Shown piece by piece: positions 8,127 to 14,369 of a stretch of 17,864 bases of DNA; the first letter of the stretch is position 1, and every line of letters begins with the position of its first letter. Origin of the DNA: Acidilobaceae archaeon UBA162. Its GTDB lineage: Archaea > Thermoproteota > Thermoprotei_A > Sulfolobales > Acidilobaceae. The notes beneath the pieces were generated by a model that made no database searches, was not told the DNA's origin, and saw only the letters and a program-made list of their open reading frames with translations. Position numbers and translations under genes: made by a program. Location: assembly GCA_002496425.1 (NCBI GenBank), contig DAJS01000023.1, positions 138,438 to 156,301 on the forward strand, written 5' to 3'.

Positions 8127-8441
8127 GTGCCTGAGCAGACAACTGTTGAGAGGGAACTTAAGGAGACCATGAAGACTGGCAAGGTAGTGTTGGGTTCACG
8201 CAGAGCTGTTAAGCTCCTCCTCCGTAACCAGGTGAAGGCACTCATAGTAGCTGATAACGCCCCGAGCAACATCAGAGGCCCCTTGGAGTCATTGGCTAAG
8301 CTCAACGGTGTGTTGCTTTATATCTACAGGGGTACCTCAGCTGACCTCGGGTCAGTTATAGGAAAGCCTTTTAAGGTCTCATCAATAGCAGTGCTAGACC
8401 CCGGCGACTCGCACCTGCTTGAGGTACTTGCACAGCAGTGA
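8127..8441 (+). CDS. rpl30e: 50S ribosomal protein L30e
   Basis: Small RNA-binding ribosomal protein of the L7Ae/L30e family, which recognises kink-turn RNA. The 104-residue chain shows the family pattern: GKVVLGSRRAVKLL (18-31), the strand-turn ALIVADNAP (38-46), and TSADLGSVIGKPFKVSSIAV (70-89). The GTG start (8127) follows GGTGGTGA a few nt upstream. In archaea this gene commonly sits between rpoA2 and nusA, exactly as here; the stop is 6 nt before nusA. Eukaryotic L30 autoregulates through a kink-turn in its own transcript; I see no such element here, so regulation is probably operon-wide. Confidence 0.95.
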   Translation: MPEQTTVERELKETMKTGKVVLGSRRAVKLLLRNQVKALIVADNAPSNIRGPLESLAKLNGVLLYIYRGTSADLGSVIGKPFKVSSIAVLDPGDSHLLEVLAQQ

Positions 8442-8447
8442 GGGAGC

Positions 8448-8891
8448 ATGGCTGGCAGCCAGAGGAACGACAGAATAAGCCTTGAGGAACTCAGGTATAT
8501 ATCCCTCTTTCAGGACCTGACGGGCGCCATGGCCTACAGAGCTATAGAGGACGAGGAGGGCGGTAGGATCTTCTATCTGGTGGACAAAAAGGATGTGGGC
8601 AAGGCCATAGGAAGAGATGGGAGGAACGTCAAGATGCTCGCAAAGCTCCTTAACAAAGAGGTCGAAATAGTGTCTTACTCGGAGGACCTCAGGACTATGG
8701 TGGAGAACCTGTTCCCAGGGGTCACAATAATCAAGGTCGACGTGAGTGATAGTGGTGACGGTAAGACTGTCTACGTGAAGGTCAAGGAGGATGAGAAGGG
8801 TAAGGCGATAGGGAGGGATGGGAGGAAAGCCAAGAGAGCCAGGATAATTCTCAACAAGCTCTTCAGTGTGGAGAAGGTAATCATAAGGTAG
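8448..8891 (+). CDS. nusA: NusA-like transcription factor (two KH domains)
   Basis: Archaeal short form of NusA, an RNA-binding factor implicated in transcription elongation and termination. The 147-residue protein lacks the N-terminal polymerase-binding and S1 domains of bacterial NusA and is made of two KH modules. Each has a GxxG RNA-contact loop in nearly the same sequence: GKAIGRDGRN (51-60, loop G55-R-D-G58) and GKAIGRDGRK (118-127, loop G122-R-D-G125). The start is ATG 8448 with GGGAG just upstream. Position between rpl30e and rps12 is the conserved archaeal arrangement. The first KH module is followed by YSEDLRTMVENLF, as in the family. Confidence 0.95.
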   Translation: MAGSQRNDRISLEELRYISLFQDLTGAMAYRAIEDEEGGRIFYLVDKKDVGKAIGRDGRNVKMLAKLLNKEVEIVSYSEDLRTMVENLFPGVTIIKVDVSDSGDGKTVYVKVKEDEKGKAIGRDGRKAKRARIILNKLFSVEKVIIR

Positions 8892-8898
8892 CTGAACG

Positions 8899-8906
8899 CT
8901 TAAAAC
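8899..8906 (+). promoter_or_regulatory. Possible internal TATA box for rps12
   Basis: CTTAAAAC stands in the 45-nt gap between nusA and rps12, centred about 35 nt before ATG 8937. The predicted start (about 8928) would fall in the Shine-Dalgarno GGGCGGGA. This would allow rps12 to be transcribed apart from the polymerase genes. The call rests on the motif and its spacing only. Confidence 0.5.
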
Positions 8907-8936
8907 GCCTAGGCCTCAGCGACGGGCGGGATAGCT

Positions 8937-9374
8937 ATGCCTGAGGGGCCAAACGGTCTCTTTGCCGCCAGAAAGCTCAGGAAGAGCAGGCTCAGGTTCA
9001 AGTGGGCCAAGAGGGAGTTCAAGATCAGGGCACTGAACCTGAAGGAGAAATATGACCCGCTTGAGGGGGCGCCAATGGCGAGGGGCATAGTGCTAGAGAA
9101 GGTGGGAATACCCTCAAGGCAGCCTAACGCCGCCCTGAGGAAGTGCGTGAGGGTTCAGCTTGTAAAGAACAAGAAGGTGGTCACGGCCTTCGTGCCAAAG
9201 GATGGAGGAATACTTTATATAGATGAGCATGATGAGGTAGTTATAGCAGGTATTGGAGGCCCTAAGGGCAAGGCAATGGGCGACATACCTGGCGTCAAGT
9301 ACAAAGTCATATCTGTTAACGGGATCTCCCTGGATGCACTCTGGAAGGGTAAGAAGCAGAAGGTGAAGCGTTAG
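8937..9374 (+). CDS. rps12: 30S ribosomal protein S12 (uS12)
   Basis: Decoding-centre protein of the small subunit. The 145-residue chain has the archaeal/eukaryotic N-terminal basic helix (KLRKSRLRFKWAKREFK, 13-29) and the universal blocks RQPNAALRKC (61-70), FVPKDGG (85-91), HDEV (98-101) and GGPKGKAMGDIPGVKYKV (107-124). The loops around 61-70 and 87-91 contact the codon-anticodon helix. The start is ATG 8937 after GGGCGGGA (8924-8931). It is probably the last gene of the rpoH-led cluster: its TAG stop (9372-9374) interlocks with the TAA stop of the opposing DUF151 gene (9371-9373), and a pyrimidine-rich tract follows. Confidence 0.97.
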   Translation: MPEGPNGLFAARKLRKSRLRFKWAKREFKIRALNLKEKYDPLEGAPMARGIVLEKVGIPSRQPNAALRKCVRVQLVKNKKVVTAFVPKDGGILYIDEHDEVVIAGIGGPKGKAMGDIPGVKYKVISVNGISLDALWKGKKQKVKR

Positions 9375-9868
9375 CCCTGCCTCTCGCCCTCGCCGCCCTC
9401 CCCTTCCCCTCTTCTCCACTCCTTCTCCATCTCAACAAGCTTCCTGGTTACATATATTGGCTTCTTCGTTATGAGCGCCAGGAAGATCGCGTGGCTCGGT
9501 ATCATCTTAATGCTGATGCTCATGTTGCTGTCCCCGAACTCCACAGTGGCCGTGTAGAGGCCTGTGCTCTCGTCAAACTCGTCTATTACAATCCTCTTCA
9601 GGGTCCTCCTCATGAGGTCCTTGAAGTCCTCGTGATTGGCAAGGAACGTATATATGCTCTGCCTACGTGGGGGAACCTCATCCGAGCTGAGCATGTAGAT
9701 CGCGTAGGCCACGTCAGAGGGTATGTTGACGAGGGTGAAGGTATCTCCATTATCAAGGGTGAGCTCAAGGCCTAAGGTCTGGGCCATGAAGCCTGTAGCG
9801 GGGTCGTTGAAGCCCTTGGCAAAGGGCTCAACCCTGGTGACCCTCACCAGCTCCTCGTTTGTGCTCAA
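9371..9868 (-). CDS. DUF151 / bifunctional nuclease domain protein
   Basis: The 165-residue protein matches the BFN/DUF151 family: N-terminal VTRVEPF (10-16), strand LGLELTLDNGDTFTLVNIPSDVAYAIY (33-58), a central DFKDLMRRTLKRIVIDEFDES (81-101), a strand TGLYTATVEFGD, and IPSHAIFLALITKKPIYV (123-140). Plant and bacterial members have been reported to have nuclease activity; the role of archaeal members is unknown, so I do not assign a reaction. The equivalent of the common PSDAI motif reads PSHAI here. The charged tail WRRGEGEGGEGERQG (151-165) is low complexity. The TTG start lies directly after an in-frame stop, with no clear Shine-Dalgarno; GTG at residue 8 is an alternative. It is inverted between rps12 and rps7. 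Confidence 0.88.
   Translation of the reverse strand: MSTNEELVRVTRVEPFAKGFNDPATGFMAQTLGLELTLDNGDTFTLVNIPSDVAYAIYMLSSDEVPPRRQSIYTFLANHEDFKDLMRRTLKRIVIDEFDESTGLYTATVEFGDSNMSISIKMIPSHAIFLALITKKPIYVTRKLVEMEKEWRRGEGEGGEGERQG
9375..9431 (+). terminator. Pyrimidine-rich tract after rps12, possible termination region
   Basis: Immediately past the rps12 stop the plus strand is almost all C and T, including an uninterrupted run of about 22 pyrimidines (9396-9417). Archaeal termination is driven by T-rich runs, and this tract is more C than T, so its strength is uncertain. On the other strand it encodes the Glu/Gly/Arg tail of the DUF151 protein. Confidence 0.3.
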
Positions 9869-9902
9869 CTACAAAGCGCCCAAGAAGCTGGGGCAAGCAA
9901 GA

Positions 9903-9911
9903 CTCTTAAGC
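9903..9911 (-). promoter_or_regulatory. Possible TATA box for the DUF151 gene
   Basis: The minus strand reads GCTTAAGAG here, centred about 39 nt before the TTG start at 9868, leaving a predicted leader of about 13 nt. The core CTTAAG is palindromic, so direction is set only by position. It shares a 111-nt divergent interval with the rps7 promoter. Confidence 0.4.
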
Positions 9912-9929
9912 GCATGTAGTTTCCCAACA

Positions 9930-9959
9930 AGGGGCTTCAACCTTAAAAGCTCAGCCCCT
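9930..9959 (+). repeat. Inverted repeat framing the rps7 TATA box
   Basis: AGGGGCT (9930-9936) and AGCCCCT (9953-9959) form a perfect 7-bp inverted repeat with a 16-nt spacer. The spacer holds the TATA-like CTTAAAAG at 9942-9949, almost exactly in the centre. The layout resembles an operator that would compete with TBP binding, but no regulator is known. Confidence 0.5.
9942..9949 (+). promoter_or_regulatory. TATA box for rps7
   Basis: CTTAAAAG is centred about 35 nt upstream of ATG 9980. The predicted start near 9971 coincides with the first base of the Shine-Dalgarno AGGAG, giving a leader of about 9 nt. The promoter is needed because the gene upstream (DUF151) points the other way. Confidence 0.55.
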
Positions 9960-9979
9960 CCTCGAGCCACAGGAGAGCT

Positions 9980-10603
9980 ATGTCGATGCAACCGCAAGGC
10001 GTCAAGGTGCCTGAGCCTGAGGAGGTCGGCAAGGGCCTGTCTGAGATAAAGCTCTTCGACAGGTGGAGCTGGAATAACATAGAGATCAGGGACCCAAGCC
10101 TCAAAAAGTACATCAGTCTCAGGCCCGTGCTGCTGCCGCACACCGGTGGCAGGCACGAGCACAGGAGGTTCGGCAAGGCGCAGGTGTCCATCGTGGAGAG
10201 GCTCATAAACAGGCTAATGTACCCGGGTAAGAACGGGGGCAAGAAGACCTTGGCCTACAACATAGTGAAGGCAGCCTTTGAGATCATACATGCTGAGACC
10301 GGTGAGAACCCGATACAGGTGCTGGTGCGCGCCATAGAGAATGCGGCTCCAAGGGAGGAGACCACAAGGATCATGTATGGCGGCATAGTCTACAGGGTCT
10401 CGGTGGACGTTTCAGCCCAGCGCAGGGTTGACCTTGCCCTCAGGTTCATAACTGAGGGCTCCAGGCTCTGCGCCTTCGGTAGCCCCAAGAGCATTGAAGA
10501 GTGTCTAGCCGAGGAGATCATAGCTGCCTCAAGGGGAGACCCTTCGAGCTATGCCATAAAGCAGAAAGAGGAGATAGAGAGGATAGCCCTGAGCTCCAGG
10601 TGA
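9980..10603 (+). CDS. rps7: 30S ribosomal protein S7 (uS7)
   Basis: Small-subunit head protein that nucleates folding of the 3' domain of 16S rRNA and lines the E/P-site region. The 207-residue chain has the archaeal N-terminal extension (KLFDRWSWNNIEIRDPSLKKYI, from about 24), then LINRLMYPGKNGGKKTLAY (75-93), PIQVLVRAIENAAPREE (111-127), RIMYGGIVYRVSVDVSAQRRVD (130-151) and LALRFITEGSR (152-162). Length fits archaeal S7 (about 190-220 aa). The start is ATG 9980 after AGGAGAG (9971-9977); ATG 9986 is also possible. It is separated from rps12 by the inverted DUF151 gene and followed by tuf, which has its own promoter. Confidence 0.96.
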   Translation: MSMQPQGVKVPEPEEVGKGLSEIKLFDRWSWNNIEIRDPSLKKYISLRPVLLPHTGGRHEHRRFGKAQVSIVERLINRLMYPGKNGGKKTLAYNIVKAAFEIIHAETGENPIQVLVRAIENAAPREETTRIMYGGIVYRVSVDVSAQRRVDLALRFITEGSRLCAFGSPKSIEECLAEEIIAASRGDPSSYAIKQKEEIERIALSSR

Positions 10604-10615
10604 TCCTGGGCCTTC
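10603..10615 (+). repeat. 13-bp direct repeat, copy 1 (upstream of tuf TATA)
   Basis: ATCCTGGGCCTTC begins at the last base of the rps7 stop codon and recurs exactly at 10651-10663, 48 bp further on. The pyrimidine-rich stretch after it (to about 10632) could also serve to end rps7 transcripts. Confidence 0.6.
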
Positions 10616-10643
10616 ATCTCCTTGCTCCCTTTGGGACGCTGTG

Positions 10644-10652
10644 CTTTTAAAT
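10644..10652 (+). promoter_or_regulatory. TATA box for tuf
   Basis: CTTTTAAAT matches the crenarchaeal TATA consensus closely. The predicted start is near 10674, giving a leader of about 30 nt that includes the Shine-Dalgarno GAGGTGGAGG (10691-10700). It is the best-matching box in the plus-strand cluster, as expected for an abundant elongation factor. Confidence 0.7.
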
Positions 10653-10663
10653 CCTGGGCCTTC
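10651..10663 (+). repeat. 13-bp direct repeat, copy 2 (overlapping end of tuf TATA)
   Basis: Exact second copy of ATCCTGGGCCTTC. It overlaps the last two bases of the TATA box and extends toward the predicted start site, so the two copies bracket the core promoter. Confidence 0.6.
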
Positions 10664-10703
10664 TTCTTGGGCTTGCAGTCCACAAGCTAAGAGGTGGAGG
10701 AGC

Positions 10704-12014
10704 ATGCCTGAGAAGCCGCACTTGAACCTGGTGGTGATAGGTCATATAGACCACGGTAAGAGCACGCTTACCGGACACCTGCTCTACAGGCTAGGCATTG
10801 TGGACCCCAAGGTGATGCAACAGCTGGAGGAGCAGGCCAAGGCAGCCGGCAAGGAGTCGTTCAAGTACGCCTGGATCCTGGACAAGATGAAGGAGGAGAG
10901 GGAGAGGGGCATTACCATAGACCTCTCATTCATGAAGTTCGAGACCAAGAACTACATGTTTACCATAATTGACGCGCCAGGCCACAGGGACTTCGTTAAG
11001 AATATGATCACCGGCGCCAGCCAGGCGGACGCCGCCCTCCTTGTGGTCTCGGCCAGGAAGGGAGAGTTCGAGGCTGGCATGAGCCCCGAGGGCCAGACCA
11101 GGGAGCACGCACTACTGGCAAGGACGCTAGGAATAGAGCAGCTCATAGTTGCTGTCAACAAGATGGACGCGCCTGACGTAAGCTACAGCGAGCAGAGGTA
11201 CAATGAGATAGTCAACACGCTCAAGAAGTTCCTCAAGGGTCTTGGCTACAACGTTGACGCAATACCATTCATACCCGTGAGCGCCTGGACCGGCGAGAAC
11301 CTGATAGAGAGGAGTCCAAACACGCCATGGTACAAGGGCCCAACTCTGGTAGAGGCCTTTGATAGCCTCAAGCTGCCGCCCAAGCCCGTTGACAAGCCGC
11401 TGAGGCTACCCGTGCAGGGCGTCCTGAGCATACCTGGAGCCGGTACCGTTATCACCGGCAGGATTGAGACGGGTTTGCTGAAGCCTGGCGATAAGGCCAT
11501 CATAATGCCTGCCGGGCTGATAGCTGATGTCAAGAGCATACAGATGCACTACCAGGATCTCCCACAGGCCGGGCCTGGGGACAACGTTGGTGTCGCACTG
11601 AGGGGCGTGGAGAAGAATCAGGTCAAGAGGGGTGACGTGCTGGGCCATGTTGACAACCCGCCGACCGTGGCTGAGGAGTTCACGGCAAGGGTAGTGCTAG
11701 TATGGCACCCTAGCGCCATAGCCGTCGGCTACACGCCTGTCATACACGTACATACAGCCTCTGTGGCATGCAGGGTGAGCGAGATAGTTGCCAAGATAGA
11801 CCCCAGGACCGGCAACGTAATCGAGGAGCACCCGCAGTTCCTGAAGGCAGGTGACACCGCCATAATCAAGTTCAAGCCCATAAAGCCGCTGGTGATAGAG
11901 AAGTTCAGCGACTTCCCGCAGCTCGGCAGGTTTGCGATGAGAGACATGGGCCGTACTGTGGGCATAGGTGTGGTAACCGAGGTCAAACCAGCCAAGATTG
12001 AGCTCAAGAAGTGA
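10704..12014 (+). CDS. tuf: Translation elongation factor EF-1alpha (aEF1A)
   Basis: GTPase that brings aminoacyl-tRNA to the ribosomal A site. The 436-residue protein has G1 GHIDHGKS (13-20), the switch region with RERGITIDL, G3 DAPGH (90-94), G4 NKMD (152-155) and a SAW G5, followed by the two beta-barrel domains (from about 220, with PLRLPVQGVLSIPGAGTVITGR split across the junction). It is close to archaeal EF-1alpha throughout. The start is ATG 10704, preceded by GAGGTGGAGG; the frame is open further upstream to 10641, but that stretch contains the promoter and an unconserved sequence. It is followed by rps10 after 12 nt, so the two are very likely cotranscribed. Confidence 0.98.
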   Translation: MPEKPHLNLVVIGHIDHGKSTLTGHLLYRLGIVDPKVMQQLEEQAKAAGKESFKYAWILDKMKEERERGITIDLSFMKFETKNYMFTIIDAPGHRDFVKNMITGASQADAALLVVSARKGEFEAGMSPEGQTREHALLARTLGIEQLIVAVNKMDAPDVSYSEQRYNEIVNTLKKFLKGLGYNVDAIPFIPVSAWTGENLIERSPNTPWYKGPTLVEAFDSLKLPPKPVDKPLRLPVQGVLSIPGAGTVITGRIETGLLKPGDKAIIMPAGLIADVKSIQMHYQDLPQAGPGDNVGVALRGVEKNQVKRGDVLGHVDNPPTVAEEFTARVVLVWHPSAIAVGYTPVIHVHTASVACRVSEIVAKIDPRTGNVIEEHPQFLKAGDTAIIKFKPIKPLVIEKFSDFPQLGRFAMRDMGRTVGIGVVTEVKPAKIELKK

Positions 12015-12026
12015 CGGTGCTACTCA

Positions 12027-12338
12027 ATGGCGTTCAACATAAGGATCTGGCTGTGGAGCACGAACCCGAAGAGCCTGGAGCAGGTAGTTCAGCAGATCAG
12101 GGACATAGCCCAGAAGACCGGGATCCCCATGAGGGGTCCCGTGCCTCTCCCCACTAAGAGGATGACGGTGCCAATATTCAGGCCGCCCCATGGTGAGGGC
12201 AGCAAGCACTGGGAGCATTGGGAGATGAGAATACACAAGAGGCTGATAGACTTAGAGGCTGACGAGAGGGTGCTGAGGAGGCTCATGAGGATACAGGTGC
12301 CCAGCGACGTCTACATAGAGATAAAGTCGGGCAGATAA
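12027..12338 (+). CDS. rps10: 30S ribosomal protein S10 (uS10)
   Basis: Small-subunit head protein. The 103-residue chain shows the archaeal/eukaryotic S20/S10 blocks: RIWLWSTNPKSLEQVVQQI (6-24), GIPMRGPVPLPTKRMTVPIF (32-51), then HWEMRIHKRLIDL and the C-terminal VPSDVYIEIKSG. Length is typical. ATG 12027 lies 12 nt after the tuf stop with GGTG (12016-12019) as a weak ribosome site, so translation may partly depend on ribosomes finishing tuf. The tuf-rps10-tRNA-Ser order is the common crenarchaeal arrangement. Confidence 0.96.
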   Translation: MAFNIRIWLWSTNPKSLEQVVQQIRDIAQKTGIPMRGPVPLPTKRMTVPIFRPPHGEGSKHWEHWEMRIHKRLIDLEADERVLRRLMRIQVPSDVYIEIKSGR

Positions 12339-12349
12339 GGCACGTCAGG

Positions 12350-12357
12350 GTTTTAAC
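12350..12357 (+). promoter_or_regulatory. TATA box for tRNA-Ser
   Basis: GTTTTAAC is centred about 29 nt upstream of the first tRNA base, which predicts a start at about 12379-12380 and a very short 5' leader for RNase P to remove. Confidence 0.55.
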
Positions 12358-12382
12358 CTCAACACGGACCCCTTTCTCAGGC

Positions 12383-12468
12383 GCCGGGGTGCCCGAGCGG
12401 CCCAAGGGGACGGGCTGGAGACCCGTTGCTCCGCAAGGGGCGCGTGGGTTCAAATCCCACCCCCGGCG
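12383..12468 (+). tRNA. tRNA-Ser(GGA)
   Basis: Acceptor GCCGGGG (12383-12389) pairs perfectly with CCCCGGC (12461-12467), with discriminator G at 12468 and no encoded CCA. The anticodon stem ACGGG/CCCGT encloses loop CTGGAGA, anticodon GGA (12417-12419), which reads UCC/UCU serine codons. The long variable arm GCTCC-GCAA-GGGGC marks a class II tRNA, as expected for serine. The T arm is GTGGG-TTCAAAT-CCCAC. No intron is present. The acceptor pairing continues for three more bases into the flanks (GGC with GCC). Confidence 0.96.
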
Positions 12469-12470
12469 CC

Positions 12471-12484
12471 TTGATTTCCCTTTC
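12471..12484 (+). terminator. T-rich tract after tRNA-Ser, possible terminator
   Basis: TTGATTTCCCTTTC follows three bases after the tRNA. Short T runs just past a tRNA commonly end archaeal transcripts. There is no hairpin. Confidence 0.35.
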
Positions 12485-12498
12485 CTGGGCTGCTGCCG

Positions 12499-12506
12499 CC
12501 TTTAAC
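12499..12506 (+). promoter_or_regulatory. TATA box for the DNA ligase gene
   Basis: CCTTTAAC is centred about 37 nt before GTG 12540. The predicted start near 12529 again coincides with the G-rich Shine-Dalgarno GGGAGGGAGG (12529-12538). Confidence 0.5.
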
Positions 12507-12508
12507 CG

Positions 12509-12527
12509 CTGACTCTACCTGAGTCAG
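12509..12527 (+). repeat. 7-bp palindrome between TATA box and predicted start of the ligase gene
   Basis: CTGACTC (12509-12515) and GAGTCAG (12521-12527) form a perfect inverted repeat with a 5-nt spacer. It fills the space between the TATA box and the predicted transcription start, a common place for archaeal repressor sites. It would not be in the mRNA if the start is near 12529, so it is more likely a protein site than an RNA hairpin. Confidence 0.5.
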
Positions 12528-12539
12528 TGGGAGGGAGGC

Positions 12540-14369
12540 GTGGCCCGCAACGACGCTGACATGCCATTTGAGGTTGTGGCTAACACCTTCGCGTCTATGG
12601 AGGGCATAACGTCGAGAATTCAGCTTACCCAGCTCCTGGCGGGCCTGCTGAAGAAGACGCCTCCAGCTGTGATCGACAAGGTAGTCTACATGATACAGGG
12701 CAAGCTAGGCCCTGATTGGAAGGGCATACCAGAGCTCGGGGTTGGCGACAAGCTGCTGGCACAAGCAATAGCCATGGCTTACAGCAGGAGAGAGGAAGAG
12801 ATCAACAGGCTCATAGACAAGAGTGGTGACCCAGGGAAGGTGGCCGAGCAGCTGGCCCAGACAGGGGCGCACGTGAAGGGGAGCCTCGTGGCCTTCATGG
12901 GGGGTGGAGGGGCTACTCTGACGGTCAGCAGGGTCTTCGACTCCTTCCTCAGGATAGCCAACGCGACCGGCGAGAGCAGCAGAGACATAAAGCTCAGGAC
13001 CCTTGCTGGGCTGCTCAAGGACGCCAAGCCCATCGAGGCAAGGTATATAGTCAGGTTCGTCGAGGGACGCCTGAGGCTTGGCATAGGGGACGCTACCATA
13101 CTTGATGCACTCGCCGTGGCCTACGAGGGCACCTCGGCAGCCAGGGACGTAATAGAGAGAGCCTACAACGTCAGGGCTGACCTGGGCGAGATAGCCAGGC
13201 TAGCCGCCACTGAGGGGGTGGCTTCGCTGAAGAGTATCAAGCCTGAGATAGGAGTGCCCATAAGGCCCATGCTGGCCGAGAGGGCCAGCGACGTCAAGGA
13301 GATACTGGCTAAGGTTGGAGGAAGGGCCTACGTTGAATACAAGTATGATGGTGAGAGAGGTCAGATACACAAGGATGGGGACAAGGTCATCATATTCTCC
13401 AGGAGGCTAGAGAACATAACTTCCATGTACCCTGACGTGGTCGAGGGGGTAAGGCAGGCCCTGAAGGTTGACAGGGCCATAGTGGAGGGCGAGATAGTCG
13501 GCATAGACCCTGACACTGGTGAGCTCAAGCCTTTCCAGGAGCTAATGCAGAGGAGGCGCAAGTATGACGTTGAGAAAATGATGAAGGAGATACCGATCAG
13601 GGTGTTCCTGTTCGACGTGATAATGAAGGATGATGAGGACCTGAGCACTAAGCCCCTGCCCTACAGGAGGAAGGTACTGGAGAGCATAGTTGAACCCAAT
13701 GACAGGGTCACCATAGCCAACTACATAGAGAGTTCCGACCCAGATCAGATAATGAACTTCTTCCTACAGGCCATCACTGAGGGCGCTGAGGGCGTAATGA
13801 TAAAGGCAGTCCACGACGAGAGCGTTTATAGGGCGGGAGTCAGGGGCTGGCTGTGGGTCAAGTTAAAGAGGGACTACAGGAGTGAGATGACTGACACCGT
13901 TGACCTGGTAGCAGTTGGAGCCTTCTACGGCAAAGGAAAGAGGGGAGGCAAGCTGGGCACACTGCTGATGGCGGCCTACGACCCTAAGACCGACACCTTC
14001 AAGACTGTCTGCAAGGTAGGCAGTGGGTTCACGGACGAGGACATAAACAACATGTATGAGCTCTTCAAGCCATACATAATTGATCACAGGCACCCGAGGG
14101 TCATGTCAAACCTTGAGGCCGATGTCTGGTTCGAGCCAGTCAAGGTGGCAGAGATATTAGGGGCTGAGCTCACGCTCTCACCTGCCCACACATGCTGCCT
14201 CAGCTCTGTCCGCCAGGGAGCCGGCATATCAATAAGGTTCCCTAGGTTCATAAGGTGGCGCGATGACAAGGGGCCTGAGGATGCCACCACTGAGGACGAG
14301 TTGCTAGAGATGTACAGGAGGCAGCTGAAGAGAATTGAGGAGAGGCCAACACCGGGCGAGGAGGCCTAG
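12540..14369 (+). CDS. lig: ATP-dependent DNA ligase
   Basis: Seals nicks in DNA through an enzyme-adenylate intermediate and serves replication and repair. The 609-residue chain has the archaeal/eukaryotic ligase I order: helical DNA-binding domain (about 1-240), adenylation domain and OB fold. Motif I EYKYDGERG places the adenylated lysine at K268; downstream are RRLENITSMYPD, EGE at 316-318, VFLFDVI, motif IV EGVMIK (417-422) and motif V WVKLK (439-443), with RFPRFIRWRDDK near the C-terminus. Length is typical (about 600 aa). GTG 12540 lies only a few nt from GGGAGGG; ATG 12561 would drop seven residues but is far from the site. The 3' end overlaps the RNase P protein gene. Confidence 0.96.
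   Translation: MARNDADMPFEVVANTFASMEGITSRIQLTQLLAGLLKKTPPAVIDKVVYMIQGKLGPDWKGIPELGVGDKLLAQAIAMAYSRREEEINRLIDKSGDPGKVAEQLAQTGAHVKGSLVAFMGGGGATLTVSRVFDSFLRIANATGESSRDIKLRTLAGLLKDAKPIEARYIVRFVEGRLRLGIGDATILDALAVAYEGTSAARDVIERAYNVRADLGEIARLAATEGVASLKSIKPEIGVPIRPMLAERASDVKEILAKVGGRAYVEYKYDGERGQIHKDGDKVIIFSRRLENITSMYPDVVEGVRQALKVDRAIVEGEIVGIDPDTGELKPFQELMQRRRKYDVEKMMKEIPIRVFLFDVIMKDDEDLSTKPLPYRRKVLESIVEPNDRVTIANYIESSDPDQIMNFFLQAITEGAEGVMIKAVHDESVYRAGVRGWLWVKLKRDYRSEMTDTVDLVAVGAFYGKGKRGGKLGTLLMAAYDPKTDTFKTVCKVGSGFTDEDINNMYELFKPYIIDHRHPRVMSNLEADVWFEPVKVAEILGAELTLSPAHTCCLSSVRQGAGISIRFPRFIRWRDDKGPEDATTEDELLEMYRRQLKRIEERPTPGEEA

Noticed and set aside
9491..9775. A 94-codon plus-strand frame opposite the DUF151 gene
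   Set aside because: The minus-strand DUF151 frame has clear family motifs; the plus-strand one shows none.
10641..10703. Longer N-terminus for EF-1alpha from the upstream in-frame start
   Set aside because: That stretch contains the TATA box and predicted start site, and the conserved protein begins at MPEKPHL (10704) behind a strong Shine-Dalgarno.
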